From the NCBI RefSeq assembly GCF_036178145.1, contig NZ_CP108067.1:1798001-1862000 (forward strand): a DNA stretch of 64,000 nucleotides. Reading direction: 5' to 3'. Below are positions 18,878 through 27,900 of the stretch, piece by piece. The notes under the pieces are model-generated. The model saw only the letters and a list, made by a program, of their open reading frames with translations. It did no database searches and was not told the DNA's origin. The position numbers and the translations under genes are program-made. Every line of letters begins with the position of its first letter. Position 1 is the first letter of the stretch. The DNA is from Streptomyces sp. NBC_00273. GTDB taxonomy: Bacteria; Actinomycetota; Actinomycetes; Streptomycetales; Streptomycetaceae.

Positions 18878-18901
18878 CGGCCCGGGCCGGGGGCCGGGCC
18901 G
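18878..18901. terminator. GC-rich hairpin between convergent genes
   Basis: Arms CGGCCCGG and CCGGGCCG with an 8-nt loop between the tetR end and the convergent zinc-ribbon gene. Position suits a bidirectional terminator, but such GC-rich dyads are common by chance here. Confidence 0.35.
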
Positions 18902-18945
18902 CACGAGAGGTCGGGCGGCCCGGCCGCGGCGCTGCGAGGCCCGGC

Positions 18946-19530
18946 CTACCGGGCGCGCCAAGCGCAGGTCCGGCAACCGCCCTGCCCGCGGCGTACGTTG
19001 TTGAGGGTGGGTGCGCCGACCTGGCCGCACCGCGAGCACCGGCACTTCCACGGGTCGCGCACCCGGCCCGGAAAGGGTTCCAGCGGCTCCATGCCGACCG
19101 CGCGCATGTCCGCCTCGGCGACGGCCGGGTCGACCGGGGCCCGTCCGGCACAGGCCTGGCAGCCGCCCCCGGCCCGTATCCTGAACAGCCGGGGATGGAC
19201 GATGCGCCCGCAGGCCAGGTGGCGGCAGCGCCATCTGGCCCCGGCGCCAGGATAGGGCTCCAGTGGCTCGAAGCCCGCGCCGCGCATGTCCGCCTCGGCC
19301 CGCTCCCCGCCGGCGGCGAGTCGCCGCCTACCGGCGGCGGCCCGGCCGCACCGGCGGCACCCCGAGGTGACGCCGGAGCGCACCGAGCCGAAGGTGGGCG
19401 CAACCATGTGCGCGCTCTTCAGGCAGCGGCAGTTCCAGGCCGCACTCGACCCGGGATAGGGCTCCAGCGGTTCGAGTCCGGCGGCACGCATGATCGCGGC
19501 CGCCGTGTCGGGATCGATTCTTCTGGGCAC
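18946..19530 (-). CDS. Three-repeat zinc-ribbon-like protein
   Basis: 194 residues built from three tandem units of about 60-65 residues. Each unit opens with M-R-A-x-G-x-E-P-L-E-P-Y/F-P-G, has a W-x-C-R/x-C (or C-R-H) Cys pair, a central P-T/R-x-x-x-V-R-x-G segment, and closes with G-C-x-x-C. The paired cysteines suggest one zinc site per unit, as in DUF4379-like probable zinc ribbons, often linked to nucleic-acid binding. GTG start with AAGGGGGA upstream. Function unknown; the internal triplication is unambiguous. Confidence 0.7.
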   Translation of the reverse strand: MPRRIDPDTAAAIMRAAGLEPLEPYPGSSAAWNCRCLKSAHMVAPTFGSVRSGVTSGCRRCGRAAAGRRRLAAGGERAEADMRGAGFEPLEPYPGAGARWRCRHLACGRIVHPRLFRIRAGGGCQACAGRAPVDPAVAEADMRAVGMEPLEPFPGRVRDPWKCRCSRCGQVGAPTLNNVRRGQGGCRTCAWRAR

Positions 19531-19577
19531 GGCGCGACTTCCCCCTTCGGCGAGCGGTCCCAGCGGTCTCCGACTGG

Positions 19578-19928
19578 TCAGGTCGGCGCGACGACGTCGA
19601 TCCGGACCCCGTTGGGATCCGTGACGACCAGGTGCCGCTGATCCGGGTGCCCCACCGCCCCGAGGGCGGCGAGCCGCTCCCACTCCGCTGCCCGGTCGTC
19701 CACCGCAAGGGTGAGCCGCACCACGCGCATCGGCCGTCGGAGCGCCTCGGGCAGTGCGGGATGGGCGTGGTCGACGAGAGCGAGCTCGTGGTGTCGCCGC
19801 CCGGGCCGGCTGAGGCCTGCGTACCACTGGGCCGTGTACGTGGCGGTGAAACCGAACAGTCTGTTGTAGAAGCTGCGGGATTCCCCCAGCCTCGAGGTGC
19901 AGATCACCGGACAGAAACTGGTCAGCAT
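19578..19928 (-). CDS. VOC-fold (glyoxalase/bleomycin-resistance-like) protein
   Basis: 116-residue single VOC unit: P-V-I-C-T-S-R-L-G-E-S-R-S-F-Y-N-R-L-F-G-F opening, H-H-E-L-A-L-V metal-strand region, and D-P-N-G-V-R-I-D-V-V close. Clearly paralogous to the VOC gene at 20481 on the other strand. ATG 19928 is chosen (GGAG about 10 nt upstream, start of the fold); the longer frame to 19982 would run into an operator-like palindrome. Probably acts on a small molecule or confers resistance; substrate unknown. Confidence 0.8.
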   Translation of the reverse strand: MLTSFCPVICTSRLGESRSFYNRLFGFTATYTAQWYAGLSRPGRRHHELALVDHAHPALPEALRRPMRVVRLTLAVDDRAAEWERLAALGAVGHPDQRHLVVTDPNGVRIDVVAPT

Positions 19929-19976
19929 GGGGTGCCATCTCCGCTCACGTACCAACGGTATGCGAACTGAACCTAA

Positions 19977-19997
19977 TGACATACCGCCGGCATGTCA
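19977..19997. promoter_or_regulatory. 21-bp operator-like palindrome upstream of the VOC gene
   Basis: Arms TGACAT and ATGTCA flank a nearly symmetric centre (CCG...CGG), giving 9 of 10 matching pairs around a central base, about 50 bp upstream of the minus-strand VOC start. It looks like a dimeric repressor site. Confidence 0.55.
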
Positions 19998-20480
19998 ACA
20001 TGGCTCCCTTGCTCCAACGAGTCGGCGCCGCCCAGGACATGCCCATATGTCGACCAGTTCGGTTCACGCGGTCCGGGCGGCCCCGGCACCCCCGCGGGAA
20101 CGGCCAGCGCCGCGGCGTGCGCGCCGTTCTGCGGACCGCAGGACAGGTTGACAACGGTCCGGCCCGCCGGCCACCCCGCTCCCCCGGCTCCGAGGTGGTC
20201 CCGGTCGCTCGTCCCGCTCCCGCGGACGTGGCCGCGCCCGCCGCAGTGCGCGCACCGGTCACGGCCGAACCGGAGCTCCCGGGGATGGATACCGAGCCGG
20301 TCGCCCGGCAACAGCCCTTCCCGCCACGGCGGTGCCTGCCGCACCGCCCACACCCGGGCTTCACCCCACGGGCGCACCGCCGATGCCATGCCCACCTGCT
20401 TCGATCCGGCGGACGTGACGCACGGGCGCATGTCTCGTTGATACGAAACGACCGTATGCCCGCCCCAGAACGGTGATGTG
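19998..20480. other. 483-bp gap between divergent VOC genes
   Basis: No convincing gene. A 152-codon minus-strand frame (19973-20431) contains CAHCGGRG but has no recognisable fold, runs across the palindrome at 19977-19997, and has coding-unlike composition. Near the right end, arms ATACG and CGTAT separated by 7 bp (20441-20457) sit about 25 bp before the plus-strand VOC gene and could be a second operator. Confidence 0.45.
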
Positions 20481-20921
20481 ATGACGTCCTCTGCCGTAAC
20501 CAGCTTCTATCCCGTGCTCTGCACCCAGCGGCTCAACGAATCCGTGGCCTTCTACACCACGCTGTTCGGATTCGAGACGACCTACACGAGTGACTGGTAC
20601 GTCAGCCTGCGGCAGCCCGAGCCGCCGCACTACGAGCTCGCCCTGGTCGCCGCGGGGCACGAGACCGTGCCGGAGGCCTACCGTCGGCCGGCACAGGGCC
20701 TGCTCCTCAACTTCGAGGTGGCCGACGTCGACGCCGAGTACGCACGCCTCGTGACGGGCGCCGGCCTGAAGCCCGAACTCACCCTGCGCAGCGAGGCGTT
20801 CGGCCAGCGGCACTTCATCGTGGCCGCCCCCGACGGCGTACTGGTCGACGTCATCACCCCCATCGCCCCCACGGCCGCCTACGCCGCCGCCTACCAGGAT
20901 CGGTCCGGCGCCGGGGTCTGA
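20481..20921 (+). CDS. VOC-fold (glyoxalase/bleomycin-resistance-like) protein
   Basis: 146 residues with one VOC unit: [23 protein letters not shown], the H-Y-E-L-A-L-V strand, [10 protein letters not shown], and [11 protein letters not shown]. Paralogue of the divergent gene at 19578. ATG 20481 preferred over the adjacent GTG 20478. Followed immediately by a strong bidirectional terminator separating it from the biosynthetic cluster. Possibly a resistance or detoxification protein, but membership in the cluster is not implied by orientation. Confidence 0.82.
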   Translation: MTSSAVTSFYPVLCTQRLNESVAFYTTLFGFETTYTSDWYVSLRQPEPPHYELALVAAGHETVPEAYRRPAQGLLLNFEVADVDAEYARLVTGAGLKPELTLRSEAFGQRHFIVAAPDGVLVDVITPIAPTAAYAAAYQDRSGAGV

Positions 20922-20923
20922 CG

Positions 20924-20957
20924 GGTGCGGCCCGCGTCGCGAGACGCGGGCCGCACC
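20924..20957. terminator. Bidirectional hairpin terminator at the cluster's right boundary
   Basis: Perfect 15-bp arms (GGTGCGGCCCGCGTC and its complement) closed by a GCGA tetraloop (GNRA type). Lies between the convergent VOC and exporter genes, so it can end both transcripts and marks the 3' end of the biosynthetic cluster. Confidence 0.8.
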
Positions 20958-20994
20958 GACCGCCGGCCTACCCCGGCAGGGGTGGCGAGGCGCT

Positions 20995-22569
20995 TCATCC
21001 CTCCATGTTGACGGCGGGCACGACGCCGTCCGCCGAACCGTCGGAACCGGCGGAGTCCCCGCCCGCTCCCGTCGCCGGGATCTTGATGACCACCGCCACC
21101 AGCACGGCGGAGGCGAGCGCGACCAACGCCCCGATGCCTCCGATGACGTTCATGCCGTCGGTGAACGCCTCCCGGGCGGAGTCGAGCAGGGCCGCCGCCA
21201 CTTCCGAGGACAGGCCGTGTGTCGCCTCGACCGCCCCGGCGAGCGTGTGACCGGCATCCTCCGACACCCCAGCGGGAACCTCCACCCCGCTGCGGTACAC
21301 GGCGGCCCCGAGACTGCCGAGCACGGCCACGCCCAGCGCCATGCCGAGTTCGGTGCTGGTCTCCGAAATGGCAGCGGCCGATCCGGCCTGCTCGGGCTGG
21401 GCCGATCCGACGACGATGTCCGTCCCCAGGGCGATGAGCGGGCCACCTCCGGCGTACACGAACGCGAAGCCCGTCACCACCTGGGCGATGCCCGACGAGC
21501 TGTCGGCCAGGCTCAGCACCACGTGACCCATGCCCGACACGGCCAGCCCCGCGGCGACCACGTACGCGGGACGGAACCTGCTCGCCGCCATCGGGGACAC
21601 CACGGCAGTCACGATCAGCGCGAACGCCGCCGGCAACAGGTACAGGCCGGCCTTCATGGGGGACAGTCCGCCGACGAGCTGGAGGTACTGCGTCACCGTC
21701 AGATACGTGCCGCCGGCCACCAGCATGCTGAGCAGCAGCGTGACGAGCGCGGCGCGGAGCGTCGGGTTGCTGAAGAGGCCGAGGTCCAGGAGCGGGCTCT
21801 CCAGCGTGCGCTGCCGGCGGACGAACAGCAGGCCGACGGCCAGGCCCACGACGAGCGCCAGGACGGGGATCGGGCCGACCCCGTCGTTGGCGATCTCCTT
21901 CAGGCCGTAGATCACCGGGAGGATCGCGGCGAGCGACAGCGCCACGCTGGTCAGGTCGAGCCGGCCGGCCTCCTCGTCACGGTACTCCGGCAGCAGGAGC
22001 GGGCCGGCCACCAGCAGCAGCCCCATGACGGGCACGCCGAGCAGGAAGACCGAACCCCACCAGAAGTACTCCAGCATGGCGCCGCCGACCACCGGTCCGA
22101 GGGCGATGCCCACGGAGAACATGGTGACCCAGACGGCGATCGCCACGCCGCGCTGCTGCGCGTCGCGGAACATGTTGATGATCAGGGCGAGGGTCGAGGG
22201 CATCAACGTGGCACCGGCGATGCCCATCGCCGCCCGCGCCGCTATCAGCGTGGTCGGGTCATCGGCGTAGACGGCGGCCAGGGAGGCGAGGCCGAACGCG
22301 GCGGCGCCGATCAGGAGCAGCTTCCGACGGCCGATGCGGTCGCCCAGGGTCCCCATGGTCACCAGGAAGCCGGCGATCAGGAACCCGTAGATGTCGATGA
22401 TCCACAGCATCTGGGAGGCGGAGGGCTTCAGACCCTCGCTGATGTGCGGCACGGCCAGGTGCAGCACGCTCACATCGATGGACAGCAGCAGTGTCGGCAA
22501 CGCCAGCACGGCCAGGCCCAGCCACTCACGGGGTCCTGCCTGCTCGGTGGTGTCGGCGGTGGTACTCAT
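20995..22569 (-). CDS. DHA2-family MFS multidrug-type exporter
   Basis: 524-residue transporter with about 14 membrane helices, as in EmrB/QacA-type DHA2 drug:H+ antiporters. Motif A is seen as L-G-D-R-I-G-R-R-K-L-L (about residue 78) and motif C around I-A-L-G-P-V-V-G-G (about 163). The ATG follows the thioesterase stop by 42 bp on the same strand, so it is the last gene of the biosynthetic operon. Likely exports the cluster product (self-protection). Confidence 0.9.
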   Translation of the reverse strand: MSTTADTTEQAGPREWLGLAVLALPTLLLSIDVSVLHLAVPHISEGLKPSASQMLWIIDIYGFLIAGFLVTMGTLGDRIGRRKLLLIGAAAFGLASLAAVYADDPTTLIAARAAMGIAGATLMPSTLALIINMFRDAQQRGVAIAVWVTMFSVGIALGPVVGGAMLEYFWWGSVFLLGVPVMGLLLVAGPLLLPEYRDEEAGRLDLTSVALSLAAILPVIYGLKEIANDGVGPIPVLALVVGLAVGLLFVRRQRTLESPLLDLGLFSNPTLRAALVTLLLSMLVAGGTYLTVTQYLQLVGGLSPMKAGLYLLPAAFALIVTAVVSPMAASRFRPAYVVAAGLAVSGMGHVVLSLADSSSGIAQVVTGFAFVYAGGGPLIALGTDIVVGSAQPEQAGSAAAISETSTELGMALGVAVLGSLGAAVYRSGVEVPAGVSEDAGHTLAGAVEATHGLSSEVAAALLDSAREAFTDGMNVIGGIGALVALASAVLVAVVIKIPATGAGGDSAGSDGSADGVVPAVNMEG

Positions 22570-22611
22570 GCGGTTCCTTTCGGGGGTGGTGCTAGTCGGT
22601 GCCCGACACGG

Positions 22612-23427
22612 TCATCGGGCGAGGGGGTGTGGGAGGAGCAGCTCCGACCGGGGGTCGTCGGGGCCGGGCACCAGACGGGAAACGACCGTCGACGCGTTGG
22701 CGGGTGTGTAGAGGTAGAAGTGGCCGCCGGTGAAGGTCTGCCGGTCGAAGCCGCCCGAGGTCTCCAGCGACCACAGGTGCATCCGGTCGTCGATGACGAC
22801 CGGGTCGTCCACCGCGCCGAGCGCCAGGATGGGGACACGGGTGCCGGACAGCGGCCGCCGGTAGGTCTCCATCGCCTCCAGGTCGGCCCGGATCGCGCGG
22901 AGCGACGGCCGCATCAGATCGACGCGGTCCATCAGTCCCGGGGACATCCCGCCGATGTCCGTCAGGTGCTCCAGCAGCTCCGCGTCGCTGCGGAGGTGGG
23001 CGAACGGCGGCTCGCTGGGGAAGCACGGCGGCTGGCGCGCCGATACGGCCAGCAGGGCGGGAGGCAGTCCCTTCTGCTCCATGGCGCGGGTGAGTTCGTA
23101 TCCGAGCACACTGCCGAAGCTGTGCCCGATGACCGCGTACGGCAGCGGCTCCAGCTCCGCCAGGCCTCGGCTGAGGGCGTCGACCAGCGGCTCGACGCGG
23201 GTCAACGGCGGCTCGTTGATGCGCGCTCCCCGGCCGGGCAGCTGGGCGACGACGCACTCGACGTCCTCGGGCAGCACCTGCCACCAGGAGCGGAACGCGG
23301 ACGGCCACCCACCGGCGTGCGGGAGCGCCACGACCCGGAACCGCGGACGGGCCCGGGGCCCGGGCCCCGGGCCGGTGCCGGCCACCCGGCGCGCACCGCT
23401 CCCCACCGTCATCCACCAGCCGCTCAT
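22612..23427 (-). CDS. Type II thioesterase
   Basis: 271-residue stand-alone thioesterase that normally clears misprimed or stalled acyl groups from carrier domains. Alpha/beta hydrolase motifs: ALPHAGG near the start, nucleophile Ser in VIGHSFGSVLGYEL, Asp in LGAVDDPVV, catalytic His in GGHFYLY. The ATG (23427-23425) shares one base with the stop of the amidohydrolase gene (TGATG), so expression is coupled. No thioesterase domain exists in the synthases themselves, so this is an editing enzyme rather than the release enzyme. Confidence 0.92.
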   Translation of the reverse strand: MSGWWMTVGSGARRVAGTGPGPGPRARPRFRVVALPHAGGWPSAFRSWWQVLPEDVECVVAQLPGRGARINEPPLTRVEPLVDALSRGLAELEPLPYAVIGHSFGSVLGYELTRAMEQKGLPPALLAVSARQPPCFPSEPPFAHLRSDAELLEHLTDIGGMSPGLMDRVDLMRPSLRAIRADLEAMETYRRPLSGTRVPILALGAVDDPVVIDDRMHLWSLETSGGFDRQTFTGGHFYLYTPANASTVVSRLVPGPDDPRSELLLPHPLAR

Positions 23428-24605
23428 CACGGCCCCCCGTCCGCGGGCGCGGGCAGCCCGGAGATCCCGGACGGCCCGGACCGGCCGGCTACGGACGACG
23501 AGCCGGCCAGCAGCGGGTGATGGTCCTCCAGGTGAGTGATCACCCGGTCCTGGTGACGCTGGAGGCGCTGGCCGGGAAGGTGCTCGAGCGCGTGCAGGAA
23601 CGGGTCCTGGGGGGCCGGCAGGCCGGCGATCGCGCTCGCCGTGCCCAGCACCAGCATCGGCTGGTACCACGCCGAGTAGCCGCCCTCGTGGGCGAAGACG
23701 ATCCTCCCTCCGGTCAGTTCGTCCGCGAGCCGGCACATCGCCGCGGTCATGGCATGGAAGGTGCGGCTGGTGCACAGCATCCGGCCCATCGGATCGTGGC
23801 CGCTCGCGTCGACGCCCGCCGCCACCAGGATCAGATCGGGGCGGAAGGCACGGGCCGCCGGCTCGACGATCCGGTCCATCACGGCGAGATAGGCGCCGTG
23901 GCCGGAGCCGGCGGGCAGCGGCACGTTGAGGGTGCTGCCCGCCCCTGCCCCCGCGCCGGTCTCCAACACGAGACCGGACGCCGCCGGGAACAGCCCCTCC
24001 TGGTGCACCGAGACGTACAGCACGTCGGGATCCTCGTAGAAGGTCCGCTGGATGCCGTTGCCGTGGTGCACGTCCCAGTCCAAGACCAGCACCCGGCGCG
24101 CCCCGTGGCGCTGCGCCGCCCGGGCAGCCACCGCCACGTTGTTGTACAGGCACAGCGCCATCGCCCGGTCCGGCTCCGCATGGTGGCCGGGCGGCCGCAC
24201 CAGGCAGTACGCCCGGTCGAACCGGCCCTCCATGACGCCCGTGGCGGCCTGCACGCAGGCCCCGACGGCAAGCCTCGCGGCCTGGGCACTGTGGTAGTTG
24301 ACGTGCGCGTACACACCGGCATCGCCCGAGCCTGCCGCCGAGGCCGCCTCGACCCGCTCGATGTGCTCGGGTACGTGGACGAGCAGCAGGTCCTCGTCGG
24401 AGGCCGGAGTCGGCGTGAGGCCGGTGAACCGGTCCATCACGCCGGACGCCTTGACCAGCCCTTCGGCACGCCGGAGGTCCGGGTCGACCGCGAACTGGCG
24501 CAGCGGCTCGATGCCCGGCCCGACCGGCACGTACCCCGATCCGGGACCGGGGTCGTGCCAGAAGCAGATCTCGTGGCTGTACCACGCGAGACGGGAGGTG
24601 CTCAC
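23427..24605 (-). CDS. Class II histone-deacetylase-like (acetylpolyamine amidohydrolase family) zinc amidohydrolase
   Basis: 392 residues, full length for the family. Signature elements: R-P-P-G-H-H-A with the tandem catalytic His pair (about residue 150), D-W-D-V-H-H-G-N-G with zinc ligands Asp and His (about 188-196), G-V-D-A-S-G-H-D-P-M-G with the second zinc Asp (about 275), and a terminal H-E-G-G-Y-S. Such enzymes remove acyl groups from amines. Coupled on both sides (GTGA overlap upstream, TGATG downstream), so firmly in the biosynthetic operon. It may remove an N-acyl or N-formyl group from the product or an intermediate; that role is inference. Confidence 0.9.
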   Translation of the reverse strand: MSTSRLAWYSHEICFWHDPGPGSGYVPVGPGIEPLRQFAVDPDLRRAEGLVKASGVMDRFTGLTPTPASDEDLLLVHVPEHIERVEAASAAGSGDAGVYAHVNYHSAQAARLAVGACVQAATGVMEGRFDRAYCLVRPPGHHAEPDRAMALCLYNNVAVAARAAQRHGARRVLVLDWDVHHGNGIQRTFYEDPDVLYVSVHQEGLFPAASGLVLETGAGAGAGSTLNVPLPAGSGHGAYLAVMDRIVEPAARAFRPDLILVAAGVDASGHDPMGRMLCTSRTFHAMTAAMCRLADELTGGRIVFAHEGGYSAWYQPMLVLGTASAIAGLPAPQDPFLHALEHLPGQRLQRHQDRVITHLEDHHPLLAGSSSVAGRSGPSGISGLPAPADGGP

Positions 24606-24910
24606 CAGCCGGACACGCCCAGCGAGGCCCGGCTGATCCCGGCGACCTTCTCGATGTACTGGAGGTAGTACTCGCGTTCCTCGTCCGGCGTGCGCTTGGT
24701 GCGCAGCGTCGTCTCCAGCAGACCGAGCACCTCCCCGGCCTCGGTGGAGGTCAGCCGCCGGTCGCCGACCTCCTTCTCGAACGTGCGGATCCGCGCGGTC
24801 GGCTCCACCACCCCGGACACGAACTCGCCCTGGTCGGTGCCGTGGTTGCGGGTCGAGGCGATGGTCTTCAGAACCGCTCCGAAGAACGCCGTGGTGTCGA
24901 CATCGGTCAT
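24602..24910 (-). CDS. Small conserved-looking protein of unknown function in the biosynthetic operon
   Basis: 102 residues, mostly helical, no membrane segment. Opens M-T-D-V-D-T-T-A-F-F-G-A-V-L-K-T-I-A-S-T-R, has an R-T-F-E-K-E-V-G-D-R-R-L-T core and ends G-I-S-R-A-S-L-G-V-S-G-W. ATG start with AAGGGGG 8 nt upstream; its stop overlaps the next start (GTGA). It follows the AONS-ending synthase after 80 bp. I do not recognise the family. Context suggests a helper protein or small enzyme of the pathway. Confidence 0.75.
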   Translation of the reverse strand: MTDVDTTAFFGAVLKTIASTRNHGTDQGEFVSGVVEPTARIRTFEKEVGDRRLTSTEAGEVLGLLETTLRTKRTPDEEREYYLQYIEKVAGISRASLGVSGW

Positions 24911-24990
24911 GTTCGATTCCCCCTTGGTTGCATGCGGTGGTCTGCGCACGGTTGGGTCCGGTCCTGTGGGCCGCTCCGCCCGGTCAGTGC

Positions 24991-27900
24991 TCAGTGGATG
25001 AGGCCACAGGCGCGGCCGGCCTTCTCCAACGTCACGACGGCCGCGTCCAGGTCGGCGTCGGAGTGGCTGAGGTTGACGATGGTCCGCAGCCGCGGCAGCG
25101 TCCGCGGCACGGCCGGGTAGACGATCGGCTGGACGAAGAGCCCGTCGAGCTGGCACGACCGGGCCATCGCCCCCGCCTGCTCGGCACTGGTGCAGATGAT
25201 CGGCACCACCGGCGTCTCACTGGCCAGCGTGTTGAAGCCCAGGGCGCGCAGCTGCTCGCGGTACCGGGTCGTCTTGGTCCGCAGCTCCCGGGTGAGGGAC
25301 GGGGCGGCCGCCATCACCTCGACCGCGGCCTTGGCCGCCGCCACCTGAGCGGGAGTGGCTGCCGCCGAGAACATCCAGCCGCGGGCGTTGTTCTTCAGCG
25401 CGAAGATCAGGTCCCTGGACCCGGCGACGTAACCGCCCGCGCTCGGCACCGTCTTGGAGAGCGTGCCCATCTTGACGTCGACGCGTGCCGGATCGATGCC
25501 GAAGTGCTCGGTGATGCCGCGGCCGGTGTCACCGAGCACACCGAGGCTGTGCGCCTCGTCGACCATCAGCGGGGCGTCGTACCGCTCGCACAGTTCCACG
25601 ATGCCGGGCAGGTCGGCCACGTCGCCGTCCATGCTGAACACGGCGTCGGTGACCACCAGGCGGCCCGCGTCGCCCGCCTTGCGCAGGGCGCGTTCCAGGT
25701 CGGCGAGGTCGTTGTGGGCGTAGGTGATGACCGACGCGCCGGACAGCCGGTACCCGTCCAGGATGCTGGCGTGGTTGTAGACGTCGCCGATGACGAAGTC
25801 GCCGGGGCCGACGAGGGCGCCGACCGTCGCCACGTTCGCCATGTAGCCACTGGAGAAGACGATGGCGTCCTCGGTGCCCAGGAAGCGGGCGAGCGCCTGT
25901 TCCAGCTCCCGGTGCAGGTGCAGGGTGCCCGCCAGCAGCCGCACCCCGTGCGCGCCGGTGCCGTGCCGCTCGACGGCCCGCAGAACCTGGTCGTCGATGT
26001 AGCCGTGCCCGATGAGTCCGAGGTAGCTGTAGGAGGCGAAGTTCAGGAACCAGCGGCCGTCGAACTTGATCCGGGGGCCCGTCGCCTCCTCGATGACGGG
26101 CTCGTAGAAGTACTCGTCCTTCGCGACGATCAGGCGGTCCTCCGCCGACAGGGCGTCGATGCGGCGGTCGAGGAACCTGCCGTGGGGTGCGTCGGTCAGC
26201 CGGCCCGGCAGGGTGCGCCGCGGTATCCGGTCGGCCGCCGGGGCGGGGGTGGGGGTGGGGGTCGGCACGGGAGCGGCGACCGGTGCTGGGGCCGGCGCGG
26301 GGGCCGGGATGGCCGGGGCGTGCGGCACGTCCCTGAAGCGGTCCCAGTCGGGAACGAAGGAGTCGGCGCCCCGGGCCGTGGCGGCCACCGGCCGGTCCAC
26401 CGCCGCAACCGGCCGCTGCTGCGGCACCGCGACGCGCGGCGCCCCCGCCGGAGCTGCCTCGGGCACTTCCCGGACCGGGGCGGGAGCGGGGGTGGGCTCG
26501 GAGGTCGGGGCGGGACGGCTGCGCGGGAGCGATTCGAGGTGGGCGAGCAGCGCGCCCACGTTGGTGCGCTCGAAGAACACCATCGGGTCGATGTCGAGCC
26601 CGTCGGCGTTCAGCGACGCGGCCAGCTCGACCGCCATCATCGAGTCGAGGCCCAGTTCCAGCAGATCGTCCTCGGCTGCCACGCCGTCGACGAGCAGGAC
26701 CTTGCTGATCGCGTGGGTGAGCGACGGCCACAGTCCGGTTTCGGGCGTGACAGCAGTCATGGGTGCATCCTTCGCTTTCGCGGCGGCGGACAGAACGTAG
26801 TGCGCGGGTGGTTGTCCCAGGGCCGTACGGAGGAGGTCGATGCCGTCGTCCGCGGTGAGGGCAGGGATGCCGTGCGCGGCGGCCTTCGGGGCGATGGACT
26901 CGCCCATGCCGACGGTCCACAGGCCCCAGCCGAGGCTGTACCAGGGCCGGCCCCCGGCACGTTGGCGGGCTGCGTAGCCGTCCAGATAGGCGTTGGCCGC
27001 GGCGTAGGCGCTCTGGCCGAGGTTCGCCCGTACCGCCGCAACCGAGGAGAACAGGGCGACGAATGCGGGCCGGTCGTACCCGGACACCAGGTCGGCGAGC
27101 GCGTGCGCGCCGCCGATCTTGGGTCCGAGTACGGCGTCCACCTGATCCGGGGTCAGACCGCGTGCCAGTCCGTCGCGCAGCACTCCGGCGGCGTGGAACA
27201 CCCCGTCGTAGCGTGCGGCGTCGGGCAGTGCCTCGCGCAGTGCGCGGACGTCCGCCGCCACGACCGCCAGGTCGCAGCGTTCCGCCAGCCGGTCGAGGCG
27301 TTCCCGGGCCTCTCCCCGGTCCGGCACGGTCCGCCCGACCAGGGTCAGATGGGCACAGCCCGCTTCCGCCAGGTACTCCGCGACGCGCAGGCCGATGCCG
27401 CCCATGCCGCCGGTGATCAGGAAGCGGCCGTCCCGGTAGCGCGCCCGGCCGGTGGGGCGCGCTGGCGACTGCGGCCGTAAGGAGGGTTCGTACCAGGCGT
27501 CACCGCGCCGGGCGAGTTCCGGCCGGTCCTTCTCGAGCGTCTCCCACAGGGCAGCGGCAGCGCCGTCCTCCGGGTCGGCCGGATCGCCGAGGTCGTGGTC
27601 GAGGTCGAGGTCGAGCAGGCGGACCCTGGTGCGGGGATGCTCGACCTGCAGCGTGCGGCCGAGACCCCACAGAGCGGTCATGAAGGGGTCGACGGCGTCC
27701 TGCGCCACCACCTGGTGGGCGGCGGTGGTGACGATCAGCAGGGAGGGCATCGGGGGGCGGGCCGCGAGCCCGCGCACCATCGCGAAGACCTCCTGTAGGG
27801 CCTGCGTCACCGGCGCCTCGCCGGTGAGCCCGCGCGGTGCCACGTACACCACGTCCCGGAAGACGGTGTCGGCCGGAAGTGCGTCCGGGCCCCCTGCGGA

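Noticed and set aside
19973..20431. 152-codon minus-strand frame between the VOC genes
   Set aside because: It crosses an operator-like palindrome, has no recognisable fold apart from a CxxC pair, and has coding-unlike composition.
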